A DNA stretch of 64,000 bases from Halanaerobium hydrogeniformans (GTDB taxonomy: Bacteria > Bacillota > Halanaerobiia > Halanaerobiales > Halanaerobiaceae): positions 1,302,001 to 1,366,000 of the forward strand of contig NC_014654.1 of assembly GCF_000166415.1 (NCBI RefSeq). The letters run 5' to 3'. Below are positions 1 through 8,499 of the stretch, one piece after another (positions within the stretch are counted from its first letter, which is position 1; each line of letters starts with the position of its first letter). The position numbers were made by a program, and so were the translations under genes. The notes under the pieces were generated by a model. It saw nothing but the letters and a program-made list of their open reading frames with translations. It had not been told where the DNA came from and did no database searches.

Positions 1-280
1 TGATGGAGGTGCGGTAGTTAACGAATTTTTAATGCAGTTTCAGGCAGATATTTTAAATATACCGGTTGATGTACCTGCAATAACAGAGACAACTGCTTTA
101 GGTGCAGCATATTTAGCAGGTTTGGGAATAGGTATTTTTAATAATTTAGATGAAATCTCGAAAAAATGGAAATTAGCAAAACGCTATGAACCACAAATGA
201 GCAGCAAAAAAAGAGAATTTTTAACCGGCCGCTGGAAAGAAGCTGTTAAACGCTCAAGAGACTGGGCTAAAGGAGAATAA
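1..280 (+). CDS. glpK: Glycerol kinase, C-terminal end (partial)
   Basis: The reading frame is open from base 2 to a TAA at 278-280, so the gene starts before the window. The visible residues begin [18 protein letters not shown] and continue through [15 protein letters not shown], which is the conserved end of the second FGGY domain of glycerol kinase. The enzyme phosphorylates glycerol with ATP to sn-glycerol-3-phosphate in the cytoplasm. The next gene, 44 bp downstream, is a GlpA-like glycerol-3-phosphate dehydrogenase, which supports the call over other FGGY sugar kinases. About 92 C-terminal residues are present. The ATP site and most of the catalytic core lie outside the window. Confidence 0.93.
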   Translation, partial: DGGAVVNEFLMQFQADILNIPVDVPAITETTALGAAYLAGLGIGIFNNLDEISKKWKLAKRYEPQMSSKKREFLTGRWKEAVKRSRDWAKGE

Positions 281-324
281 TCATTTCACTTAATTTTTAA
301 TATATAAATAAGGAGAGGATTAAG

Positions 325-1764
325 ATGAAAGAGCACTATGATATTGTAATAATTGGTGCTGGTGCAATTGGTAGTGCAATTGCCAGAGAACTATCAAGAT
401 ATAAATTAGATGTTTTACTCTTAGAAAAAAATGTGGAAATCGGTGGAGAAGCAACTACTTCTAATAGTGCTATAATCCATACGGGTTATGATGCTAAACC
501 TGGTACTTTAGAATCGAAGTTAGTTGTAGGGGCCAATCCGATGTATGATCAGCTTTGTGATGAGTTAGATGTTCCTTTTAAAAAAGTAGGGGCCATTTTA
601 GCAGCTGTAACAGAAGAAGAACTAAAAGCATTACCTCAGATAATGAAAAAATCATATCAAAATGGAGTATATGATATTGAATATTTAACTGGAGAAGAAA
701 TAAAACGTAGAGAAAAAGATCTAAGTGATGATGTAAAGGGTGGTATTTATATCCCTAGGGAAAGCATTATTGATCCATTTATTTTAAATATAGCTTATGC
801 AGAAAATGCTTATACAAATGGAGTAGATGTTAGCTTATCTACTAAAGTAACTGATATTAAAACAGCAGATAATAGAGTAAAAAGTGTGGTGACAAACAAA
901 GGAGAAATAAATTGTGATTATATTGTCAATGCAGCTGGAGTATACTGTGATCAAATAGCTGAAATGGTAAATTTATGTGATTTTAAAGAACATCCTCGAA
1001 AAGGGGAATTCTTTATTCTCGATAAAAATGTTTCATATGAGTTAGACCACATTATTTTACCAGTACCAACTAAATTAACGAAAGGCAAGCTGATTACTCC
1101 CACTATTCATGGTAATCTATTATTGGGACCAACTGCTGAAGATATTGAAGATAAAAAAGATAAATCAACAACAAGGGAGGGTTTAGAAAGCATTATCGAA
1201 GATGTGCAAAAAAGAGTTCCTAAAGTAAGTGCCAGGGATTCAATTAAGCAATATGCCGGTTTAAGGCCAACCAGGACTCCAGAGGGCTATCACATTGAGA
1301 GCTATGATTTAAAGGGATTTATTGGCTTATCAGGTATTAGATCGACCGGTTTAACCTCTTCACCATCTGTAGCTAAATATGTTGTAGATTTGCTTAATGA
1401 AGAAGGTGTTAAACTAATTGCTGATCCTGATTTTAACCCCAATCGAGAAGGCATAAGAAAATTTAGTGAATTATCCTGGTCAGAAAAAGAAGAATTAAAA
1501 AAAGAAAACAGTAAATATGGCCAGCTGATCTGCAGATGTGAAGAAGTACCTGAAGCAGAAATAATTGCAGCTATTAATAGACCACTGGGAGCTACAACTT
1601 TGGATGGAATTAAAAGAAGAGTACGCCCGGGAGCGGGAAGATGCCAGGGTGGTTTTTGTAAGCCAAGGATTTTAAAAATACTTGCCAGAGAATTAAATAT
1701 TCCTGTAAGTGAAATTCTCAAAAAAGAAAAGGGAAGTAAAGTTATTTCCAGAAGTAAAATTTAA
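325..1764 (+). CDS. glpA: GlpA-like FAD-dependent glycerol-3-phosphate dehydrogenase with C-terminal [2Fe-2S]-type domain
   Basis: 479 residues. The N-terminus carries the dinucleotide-binding motif GAGAIG (residues 11-16), followed by a DAO-type FAD oxidoreductase domain with LSGIRSTGLTSSPSVAKY near residue 340. The C-terminal 80 residues form a BFD-like domain with four cysteines (C403, C405, C440, C445), as in GlpA of anaerobic glycerol-3-phosphate dehydrogenase. It should oxidise glycerol-3-phosphate to dihydroxyacetone phosphate. It follows glpK by 44 bp with GGAGAGG at about 311-317 as ribosome site, so the two are probably one operon. In related bacteria a second FAD protein and a DUF1667 protein often follow glpA. 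Here a GNAT gene follows instead, so its electron partner is not visible. Confidence 0.87.
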   Translation: MKEHYDIVIIGAGAIGSAIARELSRYKLDVLLLEKNVEIGGEATTSNSAIIHTGYDAKPGTLESKLVVGANPMYDQLCDELDVPFKKVGAILAAVTEEELKALPQIMKKSYQNGVYDIEYLTGEEIKRREKDLSDDVKGGIYIPRESIIDPFILNIAYAENAYTNGVDVSLSTKVTDIKTADNRVKSVVTNKGEINCDYIVNAAGVYCDQIAEMVNLCDFKEHPRKGEFFILDKNVSYELDHIILPVPTKLTKGKLITPTIHGNLLLGPTAEDIEDKKDKSTTREGLESIIEDVQKRVPKVSARDSIKQYAGLRPTRTPEGYHIESYDLKGFIGLSGIRSTGLTSSPSVAKYVVDLLNEEGVKLIADPDFNPNREGIRKFSELSWSEKEELKKENSKYGQLICRCEEVPEAEIIAAINRPLGATTLDGIKRRVRPGAGRCQGGFCKPRILKILARELNIPVSEILKKEKGSKVISRSKI

Positions 1765-1782
1765 TAATTGAGGATGATAGCC

Positions 1783-2412
1783 ATGTATAATATAAAAATA
1801 TTAAATGCAGGAAAAGATGATTTAAAAGAGGTTTTTACTGTTTTTAGCAATGCTTTTGTAAATGAAGGAATTAGTAGTTATATTTTTGATTTCTCTAAAA
1901 AGAACAGTAAAGAAGTATTTTGTCGTCTCAACATTTTAATAGGTGAGTTATATTTAGCAAAAGGAAATCAGATTCTGGCTGCTAAAAAAGAAAAGAAAAT
2001 TGTTGGGAGTGCTATACTTGCTAAAGAGTATGAACTTTCTGATGCTCAACTATTTAAACATATTTTAACTAAAGATATTGTTTGATTTGCAGCAGTTTTA
2101 AAGAGTTTAAATTTCATCAGGGCATATAAAGTACATAAAGCATCTAAAAAGCCTGACATTCTTCCTGATAACTATATTACCCTTGATATGCTGGCAGTAG
2201 ATCCTGCCTGTCAAAATCAGAGCATTGGCACTCAATTGTTAAATAAGGTTCATAAAATTTCTGAAGAAAGTGGAAAATATAAAGGAGTTTATTTAATTAC
2301 AGGTGAGAAAGAAAATGAAGAACTTTATCAATATTTCGGCTATAAAACTATAGAGGTCAAAAAAGTAGGTGATTTAAACATTTATCATATGTTTAGAGAA
2401 AACAATCTTTAA
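1783..2412 (+). pseudogene. GNAT N-acetyltransferase interrupted by an in-frame TGA
   Basis: One frame stays open from ATG 1783 (GAGG at 1770-1773, 9 nt upstream) to TAA 2410-2412, except for a single TGA at 2083-2085, codon 101 of about 209. Downstream of the TGA the frame reads FAAVLKSLNFIRAY and then MLAVDPACQNQSIGTQLLNK, the acetyl-CoA-binding motif A of the GNAT fold. The N-terminal half alone (KILNAGKDDLKEVFTVF) lacks this motif, so it cannot be an active acetyltransferase. ATG 2188 has no good ribosome site. A TGG-to-TGA change (Trp to stop) is the simplest cause. A sequencing error or stop readthrough is possible. The substrate is unknown. Confidence 0.8.
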
Positions 2413-2510
2413 ATAAAAGTATAATACTTACTTTTAAACAGTAATGATAATTGTTAAAATTAAAAAAATGATTAGATTTGTCATACTGTTTAGAGATAAG
2501 GAGGAAAAAT

Positions 2511-3713
2511 ATGAGTAATATAATTATACTTTTATTAACATTTTTATTAGTTCTTAGTACGATTAATACAGTTCAGGCAGAAAGCCAGATTTCTTTTGAT
2601 CAAAAAATGAGAAATATTGAAACAGAAACTGCAACCTTTGCTTTAGGCTGTTTTTGGGGTCCAGATGCTTCTTTTGGTGCTTTAGAAGGTGTTGTGAGGA
2701 CAAGGGTTGGTTATGCAGGAGGAACTACTGAGAATCCGAGCTATAAAGCAATTGGTGATCATACTGAAACGATAGAAATTGATTATGATCCTGAAGTTAT
2801 TTCATATAGAGAATTGCTAGAAATATTTTTTAAGAGTCATAATCCATTTCAGAGATCTTATTCCAAACAATATGCTTCATTAATATTATTTCACAATGAA
2901 GTACAAAAAAATATGGCACTTGAAGTTAAAGCAGAGCTTAATGCTGAAAGATCTGCTGAGATTAAAACGAATATAAAAAAATTAGATGAATTTTATTTAG
3001 CTGAAGATTATCATCAGAAATTTAGATTACAGCAGAGTTCGAAATTTAAAAATCATTATTTAACTAAGATGTCAATGGAAGAATTTATTAATTCACCTGC
3101 TGTCACAAAAGCCAATGGGTATATAAGTGGTAATGGTTTAAAAGACAACATTATTAAAAACATTGGCGAGCTTGGACTTTCTGAGCAACTACAGGAAGAA
3201 CTCCTGGAATTAAATGATATTGATCCAGCCGAATGTACAAGTTTTTGTGCAACCCAGGCTGCTGATAGTGTAGAAATAAATGAAGCAGAAAGTGATGCAG
3301 AATTAAGGGAACGTTTAACTGATCTGCAGTATAAAGTAACTCAGCTTGATGCTACTGAACCTGCTTTCAATAATAAGTACTGGGATAATAAAGAACCTGG
3401 TATATATGTTGATATAGTTTCTGGTGAACCACTATTTTCTTCTAAGGATAAATTTGAGTCAGGTTCAGGCTGGCCCAGTTTCACTAAACCACTGGTGGAT
3501 GAAAATATAGTCGAAAAAGAGGATAACTCATTTTGGATGAAAAGAATAGAGGTTAGAAGTAAAAACGCTGACTCACATTTAGGGCATGTATTTAATGATG
3601 GTCCTCAACCAACTGGTTTAAGGTACTGTATTAATTCAGCTGCTTTAAGGTTTATACCAGTTGAAAACCTGACTGAAGAAGGTTATTCTGAGTTTAAAGA
3701 ATTATTTGAGTAA
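2511..3713 (+). CDS. msrAB: Exported bifunctional peptide methionine sulfoxide reductase MsrA-MsrB
   Basis: 400 residues from ATG 2511, chosen because AAGGAGG at 2498-2504 lies 6 nt upstream; an upstream in-frame extension to 2478 lacks a site. Residues 1-23 form a Sec signal peptide ending VQA, so the enzyme acts outside the cytoplasmic membrane. The MsrA domain follows with its catalytic cysteine in GCFWG (C47). The MsrB domain near the C-terminus has SGSGWPSF and [11 protein letters not shown] with catalytic C373. It reduces both S- and R-methionine sulfoxide in proteins. The MsrB half lacks the two CxxC pairs of zinc-containing MsrB. A linker with two cysteines ([10 protein letters not shown] and just before it) joins the domains. 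No partner thioredoxin-like gene is adjacent. Confidence 0.95.
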   Translation: MSNIIILLLTFLLVLSTINTVQAESQISFDQKMRNIETETATFALGCFWGPDASFGALEGVVRTRVGYAGGTTENPSYKAIGDHTETIEIDYDPEVISYRELLEIFFKSHNPFQRSYSKQYASLILFHNEVQKNMALEVKAELNAERSAEIKTNIKKLDEFYLAEDYHQKFRLQQSSKFKNHYLTKMSMEEFINSPAVTKANGYISGNGLKDNIIKNIGELGLSEQLQEELLELNDIDPAECTSFCATQAADSVEINEAESDAELRERLTDLQYKVTQLDATEPAFNNKYWDNKEPGIYVDIVSGEPLFSSKDKFESGSGWPSFTKPLVDENIVEKEDNSFWMKRIEVRSKNADSHLGHVFNDGPQPTGLRYCINSAALRFIPVENLTEEGYSEFKELFE

Positions 3714-3726
3714 AATTGCAGATCAG

Positions 3727-3765
3727 GTCCTTGGCAGTTTTGTTAATGCTGAGGACTTTTTTATC
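3727..3765 (+). terminator. Rho-independent terminator after msrAB
   Basis: GTCCTTGGCA (3727-3736) pairs with TGCTGAGGAC (3747-3756) over 10 bp with two G-U pairs, followed by six T. It lies 14 bp after the msrAB stop. Confidence 0.8.
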
Positions 3766-3830
3766 TTTATTTAAAGCGAGAATTTGCACTAAAAAAAATA
3801 CCAAAAAGAATTTAATAATTTAATTGATTA

Positions 3831-3887
3831 AAGTATCTAATCTATGTTAAAATTAGGATACTTAATAAGTCTGAGCAGAATTGCTCA
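3831..3887 (+). promoter_or_regulatory. Two-hairpin leader upstream of the YuiF-type transporter
   Basis: AAGTATCTAAT (3831-3841) can pair with ATTAGGATACTT (3852-3863) with one bulge. TGAGCA (3872-3877) pairs perfectly with TGCTCA (3882-3887) around a GAAT loop. Both lie between the msrAB terminator and the ribosome site at 3901-3907. Neither has a T-run, so they are not terminators. Their function is unknown. Confidence 0.35.
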
Positions 3888-3915
3888 AATAAATAGAAAA
3901 AAAGGAGGATTTATT

Positions 3916-5229
3916 TTGTTAACTAACCCAGTAGTAATCTCAGTAATTGTTATGACAGTGTTATCATTATTAAAATTAAATGTAATTTTAGCTTTAATCA
4001 TGGCGGCTATAGTAGGTGGAACACTTTCCGGTCTTTCAATTGGAGAAACAATGTCAACTCTGGTTAATGGAATGGGAGGGAATGCAGAAACTGCTCTAAG
4101 CTATATTTTATTAGGAGCTTTAGCTGCATCCATTCATAAAACAGGATTGGCTGCATTATTAGCAAAAAATATGGCCAGATGGATGAAGGGGAAAGGAACT
4201 GTTTTAATTTTAATTATTGCTTTTGTTGCTTCTTTATCTCAGAATTTAATTCCGGTACATATAGCTTTTATTCCAATTTTGATACCACCTTTAATTGGTG
4301 TTATGAATAAACTTAAAATTGACAGAAGAGCTGTTGCAGTAGCTCTTACCTTTGGTTTGAAAGCACCATATCTTGCTTTACCAGTTGGTTTTGGATTGAT
4401 CTTTCATAATATAATTAGAGACCAGATGATTGAAAATGGCATGGAAGTAACGAATTCTATGATTACAAGTGTAATGTGGGTTCCAGCCCTGGGAATGGTA
4501 GTTGGTCTTATCCTGGCAGTTTTCTTTACTTATAAAAGTGGTAGAGAATATAAATCACTGGAAGAGTTGGATCTTGCAGATAAAATAAATGGTAAGCAGG
4601 AAACTGAAGAATTTAATTCAAGACATTTTGTAGCTTTAGTCGGGGCAGTTGCAGCTTTAGCCATTCAGCTTTTAACAGACTCTTTGCCATTGGGTGCTAT
4701 AGTTGCTTTAACAATAATGTTAGTTTTTAGAGCAATCCAATGGAAAGATATCGATGAGCTTGTAAATGAGGGAATAGGAATGATGGGCTTTATTGCCTTT
4801 GTAATGTTAGTTGCATCCGGTTATGGTGAAGTTATCAGGGAAACCGGTCAGGTTGCAGTTTTAGTAGAAAATGCTTCTGCTTTAATGGGAGGCAGTTCTT
4901 TTGTTTCAGCCTTTATTATGGTTTTCGTTGGTTTAATAGTTACAATGGGGATTGGAACTTCTTTTGGGACTATTCCTATCTTAGCAGTAATCTATGTACC
5001 ACTGGCAACAGCTACCGGTTTTAGTCCTTTAGCGACAATAGCTTTAATTGGTACAGCAGCAGCTTTAGGTGATGCTGGTTCACCGGCTTCTGATAGCACC
5101 TTAGGCCCTTCAGCAGGACTGGATATTGATGGGCAACATGATCATATCTGGGATACCTGTGTGCCAACTTTTATACATTTTAACATTCCAATTATGATCT
5201 TTGGTATAATAGCAGCACTTGTATTTTAA
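3916..5229 (+). CDS. YuiF/NhaC-family Na+/H+ antiporter-type membrane transporter
   Basis: 437 residues from TTG 3916, chosen because AAAGGAGG (3900-3907) sits 8 nt upstream; the longer reading from ATG 3844 has no ribosome site and starts inside the leader hairpins. The protein is hydrophobic throughout with about 11 membrane segments. The conserved C-terminal block GDAGSPASDSTLGPSAGL followed by DGQHDHIWDTC is typical of the YuiF group of the ion transporter superfamily. Members are annotated as Na+/H+ antiporters or amino acid carriers, and the substrate cannot be read from sequence. It is monocistronic: terminators lie before (3727) and after (5268). Confidence 0.8.
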   Translation: MLTNPVVISVIVMTVLSLLKLNVILALIMAAIVGGTLSGLSIGETMSTLVNGMGGNAETALSYILLGALAASIHKTGLAALLAKNMARWMKGKGTVLILIIAFVASLSQNLIPVHIAFIPILIPPLIGVMNKLKIDRRAVAVALTFGLKAPYLALPVGFGLIFHNIIRDQMIENGMEVTNSMITSVMWVPALGMVVGLILAVFFTYKSGREYKSLEELDLADKINGKQETEEFNSRHFVALVGAVAALAIQLLTDSLPLGAIVALTIMLVFRAIQWKDIDELVNEGIGMMGFIAFVMLVASGYGEVIRETGQVAVLVENASALMGGSSFVSAFIMVFVGLIVTMGIGTSFGTIPILAVIYVPLATATGFSPLATIALIGTAAALGDAGSPASDSTLGPSAGLDIDGQHDHIWDTCVPTFIHFNIPIMIFGIIAALVF

Positions 5230-5267
5230 TTATTATTAAAGCATGAATTTAATATAAGATTTATTTG

Positions 5268-5315
5268 TCGCCTGCCAGAATTATGAATTAAAATTCTATC
5301 TGGGAGGCGATTTTT
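5268..5315 (+). terminator. Rho-independent terminator after the YuiF-type gene
   Basis: TCGCCT (5268-5273) pairs with AGGCGA (5305-5310), extended inward by AGAAT/ATTCT pairing, and is followed by five T. Confidence 0.8.
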
Positions 5316-5351
5316 GATTTCCGTGAAAAATTATTAAAATCACAAATATGA

Positions 5352-5380
5352 TTGAAGATGAAATAACAATGATTTATAAT
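5352..5380 (+). promoter_or_regulatory. SigmaA-type promoter for the phosphohexomutase gene
   Basis: TTGAAG (5352-5357), a 17-bp spacer and TATAAT (5375-5380) lie 89 bp upstream of the TTG start at 5470 and after the preceding terminator. Confidence 0.65.
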
Positions 5381-5469
5381 AATAAGTGAAGGTTTGTTAT
5401 AAAAATAATTATCTATCTAATAGTTTTAGTAAATTTCAAACAAATTTAATAAAAATTGGAGTGATAAAT

Positions 5470-7005
5470 TTGTCAAAAATTAATTGGTCAAAATTATTAA
5501 GTGGTACAGATATTAGAGGTAAAGCAGTAGGAAGTAAGGATTCTCAGATCGAATTAACCGATCAAGTAGTTTATGGAATAGGAATTAGTTTCTGCACCTG
5601 GCTTGCTGATAAAAAAAATAAAGAAGTTAAGAATCTTACAATTGCAGTTGGACATGATTCTAGGGTGTCTGCCCAGAGGCTAAAAGATGCTCTGTTTAAA
5701 GGTCTGTCTCATTATGATGCCAGGGTCTTTGATGCTGGTTTGGCTTCTACTCCAGCAATGTTTATGGCAACTGTTTTAGAAGGTCATCAATATGATGGAG
5801 CAATCATGATTACAGCCAGTCATCTTCCCTTTGATAAAAATGGATTTAAATTCTTTAGTCGAGAGGGTGGACTGGAAAAAGAAGATGTCAAAAATATATT
5901 GAGCTTTGCTGCTCAAAATGAAACAGATATTTTAGAAAACTATAAAAAAGAGCAGTTAAAGGAAATAAAAGCTAATAAAATTAATTTGATTTCTGATTAC
6001 TGTAGTCATTTAAAAGCTATAATTAGAAATGAGTTAAATAAAGATATTGATAAAGATAAACCTTTAGCCGGCTCAAAAATTATTGTTGATGCTGGTAATG
6101 GAGCAGGAGGCTTTTTTGCTGATCAAATATTAAAGGATCTTGGTGCTGATATTGATGGAAGTCAATTTTTAGAAGCTGATGGTTATTTTCCTAACCATCC
6201 CCCAAATCCAGAAGATAAAGAGGCAATTAAGTCTATCAAAAAAGCTGTAGTTGAAAATGATGCTGACCTTGGCATTATTTTTGACACAGATGTGGATCGA
6301 GCAGCAGTTGTTGATGGTGATGGACAGGCAATTAATAGAAATAAGTTGATTGCTTTAGCAGCAAAAATTGTTTTAGAAGATTATCCGGGAACAACTATAG
6401 TTACCGATTCTGTAACTTCAGTTGGTTTAAATAAATTTATAGAAAATAAACTGGGTGGTATTCATCACCGTTTTAAAAGAGGCTATAAAAATGTAATTAA
6501 TGAAGCCAAAAGATTGGAAGAAGAAGGCCAAACGGTTCCACTTGCTATAGAAACCTCAGGCCATGCAGCATTTAAAGAAAATTATTTTTTAGATGATGGT
6601 GCTTATATGGTTGCTAAAGTTTTAATTAAAATGGCTAATTTAAAAGCTGAGGGAATTAATAATATAGGAGAATTAATTTCTGATTTAGAAGAAGCAGAAA
6701 TTAAAAAAGAATATAGAATGCAAATTGAATTGGAAGATTTTCATCAATATGGACAGGATATAATTGATAACTTAAAAAATTATATAAAAGTTATTGATAA
6801 TTGGGAGCTTGCTCCTAAAAATTATCAGGGTATTAGGGTAAATTGTGGTAATAAAGACTGGTTTTTATTGAGAATGTCTTTACATGACCCGGTATTAGTT
6901 TTAAATGTAGAATGTGATGATAATTCTAAACTGGAGTATATTAAAGAACAATTAAGAAAATTTTTAAGTAATTATGAAAAAGTTAAGCTTGAAAATTTAA
7001 GATAA
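5470..7005 (+). CDS. Phosphomannomutase/phosphoglucomutase family protein
   Basis: 511 residues from TTG 5470, with GGAG 5458-5461 placed 8 nt upstream; a GTG at 5386 would lie only 5 bp after the -10 box. The alpha-D-phosphohexomutase order is complete. The phosphoserine loop is TASHLPFDKNGFK, the metal loop DTDVDRAAVVDGDGQ and the sugar-binding loop ETSGHAAFKENYF. The C-terminal phosphate-binding region reads RMSLHDPVLVLNVE instead of the usual RxSGTEP. It interconverts hexose-6- and hexose-1-phosphates for sugar nucleotide or glycogen synthesis. Sequence does not separate mannose from glucose specificity. It has its own promoter; the aldo/keto reductase follows 30 bp later. Confidence 0.87.
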   Translation: MSKINWSKLLSGTDIRGKAVGSKDSQIELTDQVVYGIGISFCTWLADKKNKEVKNLTIAVGHDSRVSAQRLKDALFKGLSHYDARVFDAGLASTPAMFMATVLEGHQYDGAIMITASHLPFDKNGFKFFSREGGLEKEDVKNILSFAAQNETDILENYKKEQLKEIKANKINLISDYCSHLKAIIRNELNKDIDKDKPLAGSKIIVDAGNGAGGFFADQILKDLGADIDGSQFLEADGYFPNHPPNPEDKEAIKSIKKAVVENDADLGIIFDTDVDRAAVVDGDGQAINRNKLIALAAKIVLEDYPGTTIVTDSVTSVGLNKFIENKLGGIHHRFKRGYKNVINEAKRLEEEGQTVPLAIETSGHAAFKENYFLDDGAYMVAKVLIKMANLKAEGINNIGELISDLEEAEIKKEYRMQIELEDFHQYGQDIIDNLKNYIKVIDNWELAPKNYQGIRVNCGNKDWFLLRMSLHDPVLVLNVECDDNSKLEYIKEQLRKFLSNYEKVKLENLR

Positions 7006-7035
7006 TTTCAAAAGAGATTATTAGGAGGAATTAAT

Positions 7036-7992
7036 ATGCAGTATAGAGAAATTGCTGGAACTGATCTCAAGGTATCTGCAGTTGGCCTGGGTACCTGGGC
7101 ATACGGAAATGATACATTTGGTAGGGTTGATGATCAAAAATCTATTCAGGCTATTAAAACAGCAGTGTTTTCTGGAATTAATTTAATTGATACTGCTCCA
7201 GCTTATGGAGATGGACATGCAGAAAAGATAGTTGGAAAAGCAATAAAAGGCATTAAAGATCAAGTGATAATTGCAAGTAAATGTGGAACTTATAGAGATG
7301 GTTCAAAATATATTAGAGATTTAAGTCCTGCCAGGATAAGAAAAGATCTTGAGCTTTCTTTAGATAGGCTTGAGGTTGAAGAAATCGATATTTATCAAAT
7401 CCACTGGCCTGATCCTGATACACCACTTGAAGAAAGTATTGAAGAACTAAAGAAATTAAAAAATGAGGGTAAATTTAAGTATTTAGCTGTCTGCAATTTT
7501 GATATTAATTTACTGGATAAAATTAGAGAATTAGCAGACATTATTAGTTTGCAGCCTCAGTATTCGCTTTTAAAAAGAGATATTGAAGCTAAAATAATAC
7601 CCTATTTAATTGAGCATCAATTAGCAGCCATAAGTTATGGAACCCTGGGTGGTGGAATTTTAAGCGGTAAATACAAAAAAAGACCTGACTTTAGTTCTGA
7701 TAAAGAAAATCGAGATTCATTTTATCCTTTTTTTAAAAAAGAGAACTGGGGTCTAGTACAAAAGCTGATTAAAGTTATTGAAGAAATTGCAGCAGCAAAT
7801 AGAAAAACTCCAGCTCAGGTTGCAATTAACTGGGCTATAAATAGAGCCGGGATCACAACTGCTTTGGTTGGAGCTAAAAACAAAAAACAGGCTGCAGAAA
7901 ATGCTGGAGCAGCAGAGTTTAACTTAAGTGAAAAAGAAATGGAGTTATTAACAGAAAAATCTGATCAAATAATTTCTAAACTTGAATTGTAA
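7036..7992 (+). CDS. Aldo/keto reductase
   Basis: 318 residues, ATG 7036 with AGGAGG about 8 nt upstream. The family landmarks are present: NLIDTAPAYGDG with the catalytic Asp and Tyr, the Lys in IIASKCGT, the His in IYQIHWPDPDTP, and the C-terminal nucleotide segment TTALVGAKNKKQAAENAG. It should be a NAD(P)H-dependent reductase of small carbonyl compounds with a TIM-barrel fold. The substrate is not predictable. It lies 30 bp after the phosphohexomutase gene and is probably cotranscribed with it; a strong terminator follows. Confidence 0.9.
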   Translation: MQYREIAGTDLKVSAVGLGTWAYGNDTFGRVDDQKSIQAIKTAVFSGINLIDTAPAYGDGHAEKIVGKAIKGIKDQVIIASKCGTYRDGSKYIRDLSPARIRKDLELSLDRLEVEEIDIYQIHWPDPDTPLEESIEELKKLKNEGKFKYLAVCNFDINLLDKIRELADIISLQPQYSLLKRDIEAKIIPYLIEHQLAAISYGTLGGGILSGKYKKRPDFSSDKENRDSFYPFFKKENWGLVQKLIKVIEEIAAANRKTPAQVAINWAINRAGITTALVGAKNKKQAAENAGAAEFNLSEKEMELLTEKSDQIISKLEL

Positions 7993-8012
7993 ATATGAAC
8001 TATTATACTGAA

Positions 8013-8062
8013 AAAAGCGGACAAAAAATGGTTTTGCCTTTCTTGTCCGCTTAATTATTTTT
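8013..8062. terminator. Bidirectional terminator between convergent genes
   Basis: AAGCGGACAA (8015-8024) pairs perfectly with TTGTCCGCTT (8043-8052). A run of A before it serves as the U-tract for the minus-strand ytfI-ytfJ operon. On the plus strand AATTATTTTT follows. Confidence 0.85.
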
Positions 8063-8110
8063 AGCTTTTAATTTTAATTAGGTGGATTTTTGCTGATAGC
8101 TTTTGCTAAA

Positions 8111-8479
8111 TTACTCTTCGTTTTCTATATCACTTTCTTGCTTTTTCTTTTCTCGGCAGGAATTTATTTTTTCCAAAAGTTCTGGTACTTTTTCAATAAG
8201 CTTATCTAGAGAACCACGAGTATTTACAGGCATCATCTCAACTTGATTATCTTTAATGACTAATATTGCATCTGGGGAGATTTTGCAGCCTAAACCACCT
8301 CCACCCCCACTTTCATTATTTTCTTCTCCAATACCGCCACCTAAACCAAAAGAAGCAGTTATGATTGGAATTAATTTTATATTGTCTACAACTATTGGTT
8401 CACCAATTACTGTTTCTGTTTTCAAAAAATTATCCAGCTTATCATACATTGATTGTAGTACTTTTTGGGTTGTCTCCAT
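8111..8479 (-). CDS. ytfJ: GerW/YtfJ-family sporulation protein
   Basis: 122 residues. After an N-terminal segment with TVIGEPIVVDNIKLIPI comes the family hallmark, a glycine-rich stretch ending SGGGGGLGCKISPDAILVI, then VEMMPVNTRGSLDKLIEKVP. This is GerW (YtfJ), needed in Bacillus spores for germination on some nutrients, but homologues also occur in bacteria not known to sporulate. The gene follows the ytfI-like gene (stop at 8500) by 20 bp, the same order as ytfI-ytfJ in Bacillus. The start is ATG 8479 with GGAAGGTG upstream. The biochemical function is unknown. Confidence 0.9.
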   Translation of the reverse strand: METTQKVLQSMYDKLDNFLKTETVIGEPIVVDNIKLIPIITASFGLGGGIGEENNESGGGGGLGCKISPDAILVIKDNQVEMMPVNTRGSLDKLIEKVPELLEKINSCREKKKQESDIENEE

Positions 8480-8499
8480 ATCAATTCACCTTCCATTTT

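Noticed and set aside
1302-1721. Long minus-strand frame inside glpA
   Set aside because: It lies fully opposite a clear coding gene, has no recognisable domain and no ribosome site.
2083-2085. TGA as selenocysteine codon in the GNAT gene
   Set aside because: GNAT enzymes have no known selenocysteine, no SECIS-like hairpin is evident just downstream, and a Trp-to-stop change explains it simply.
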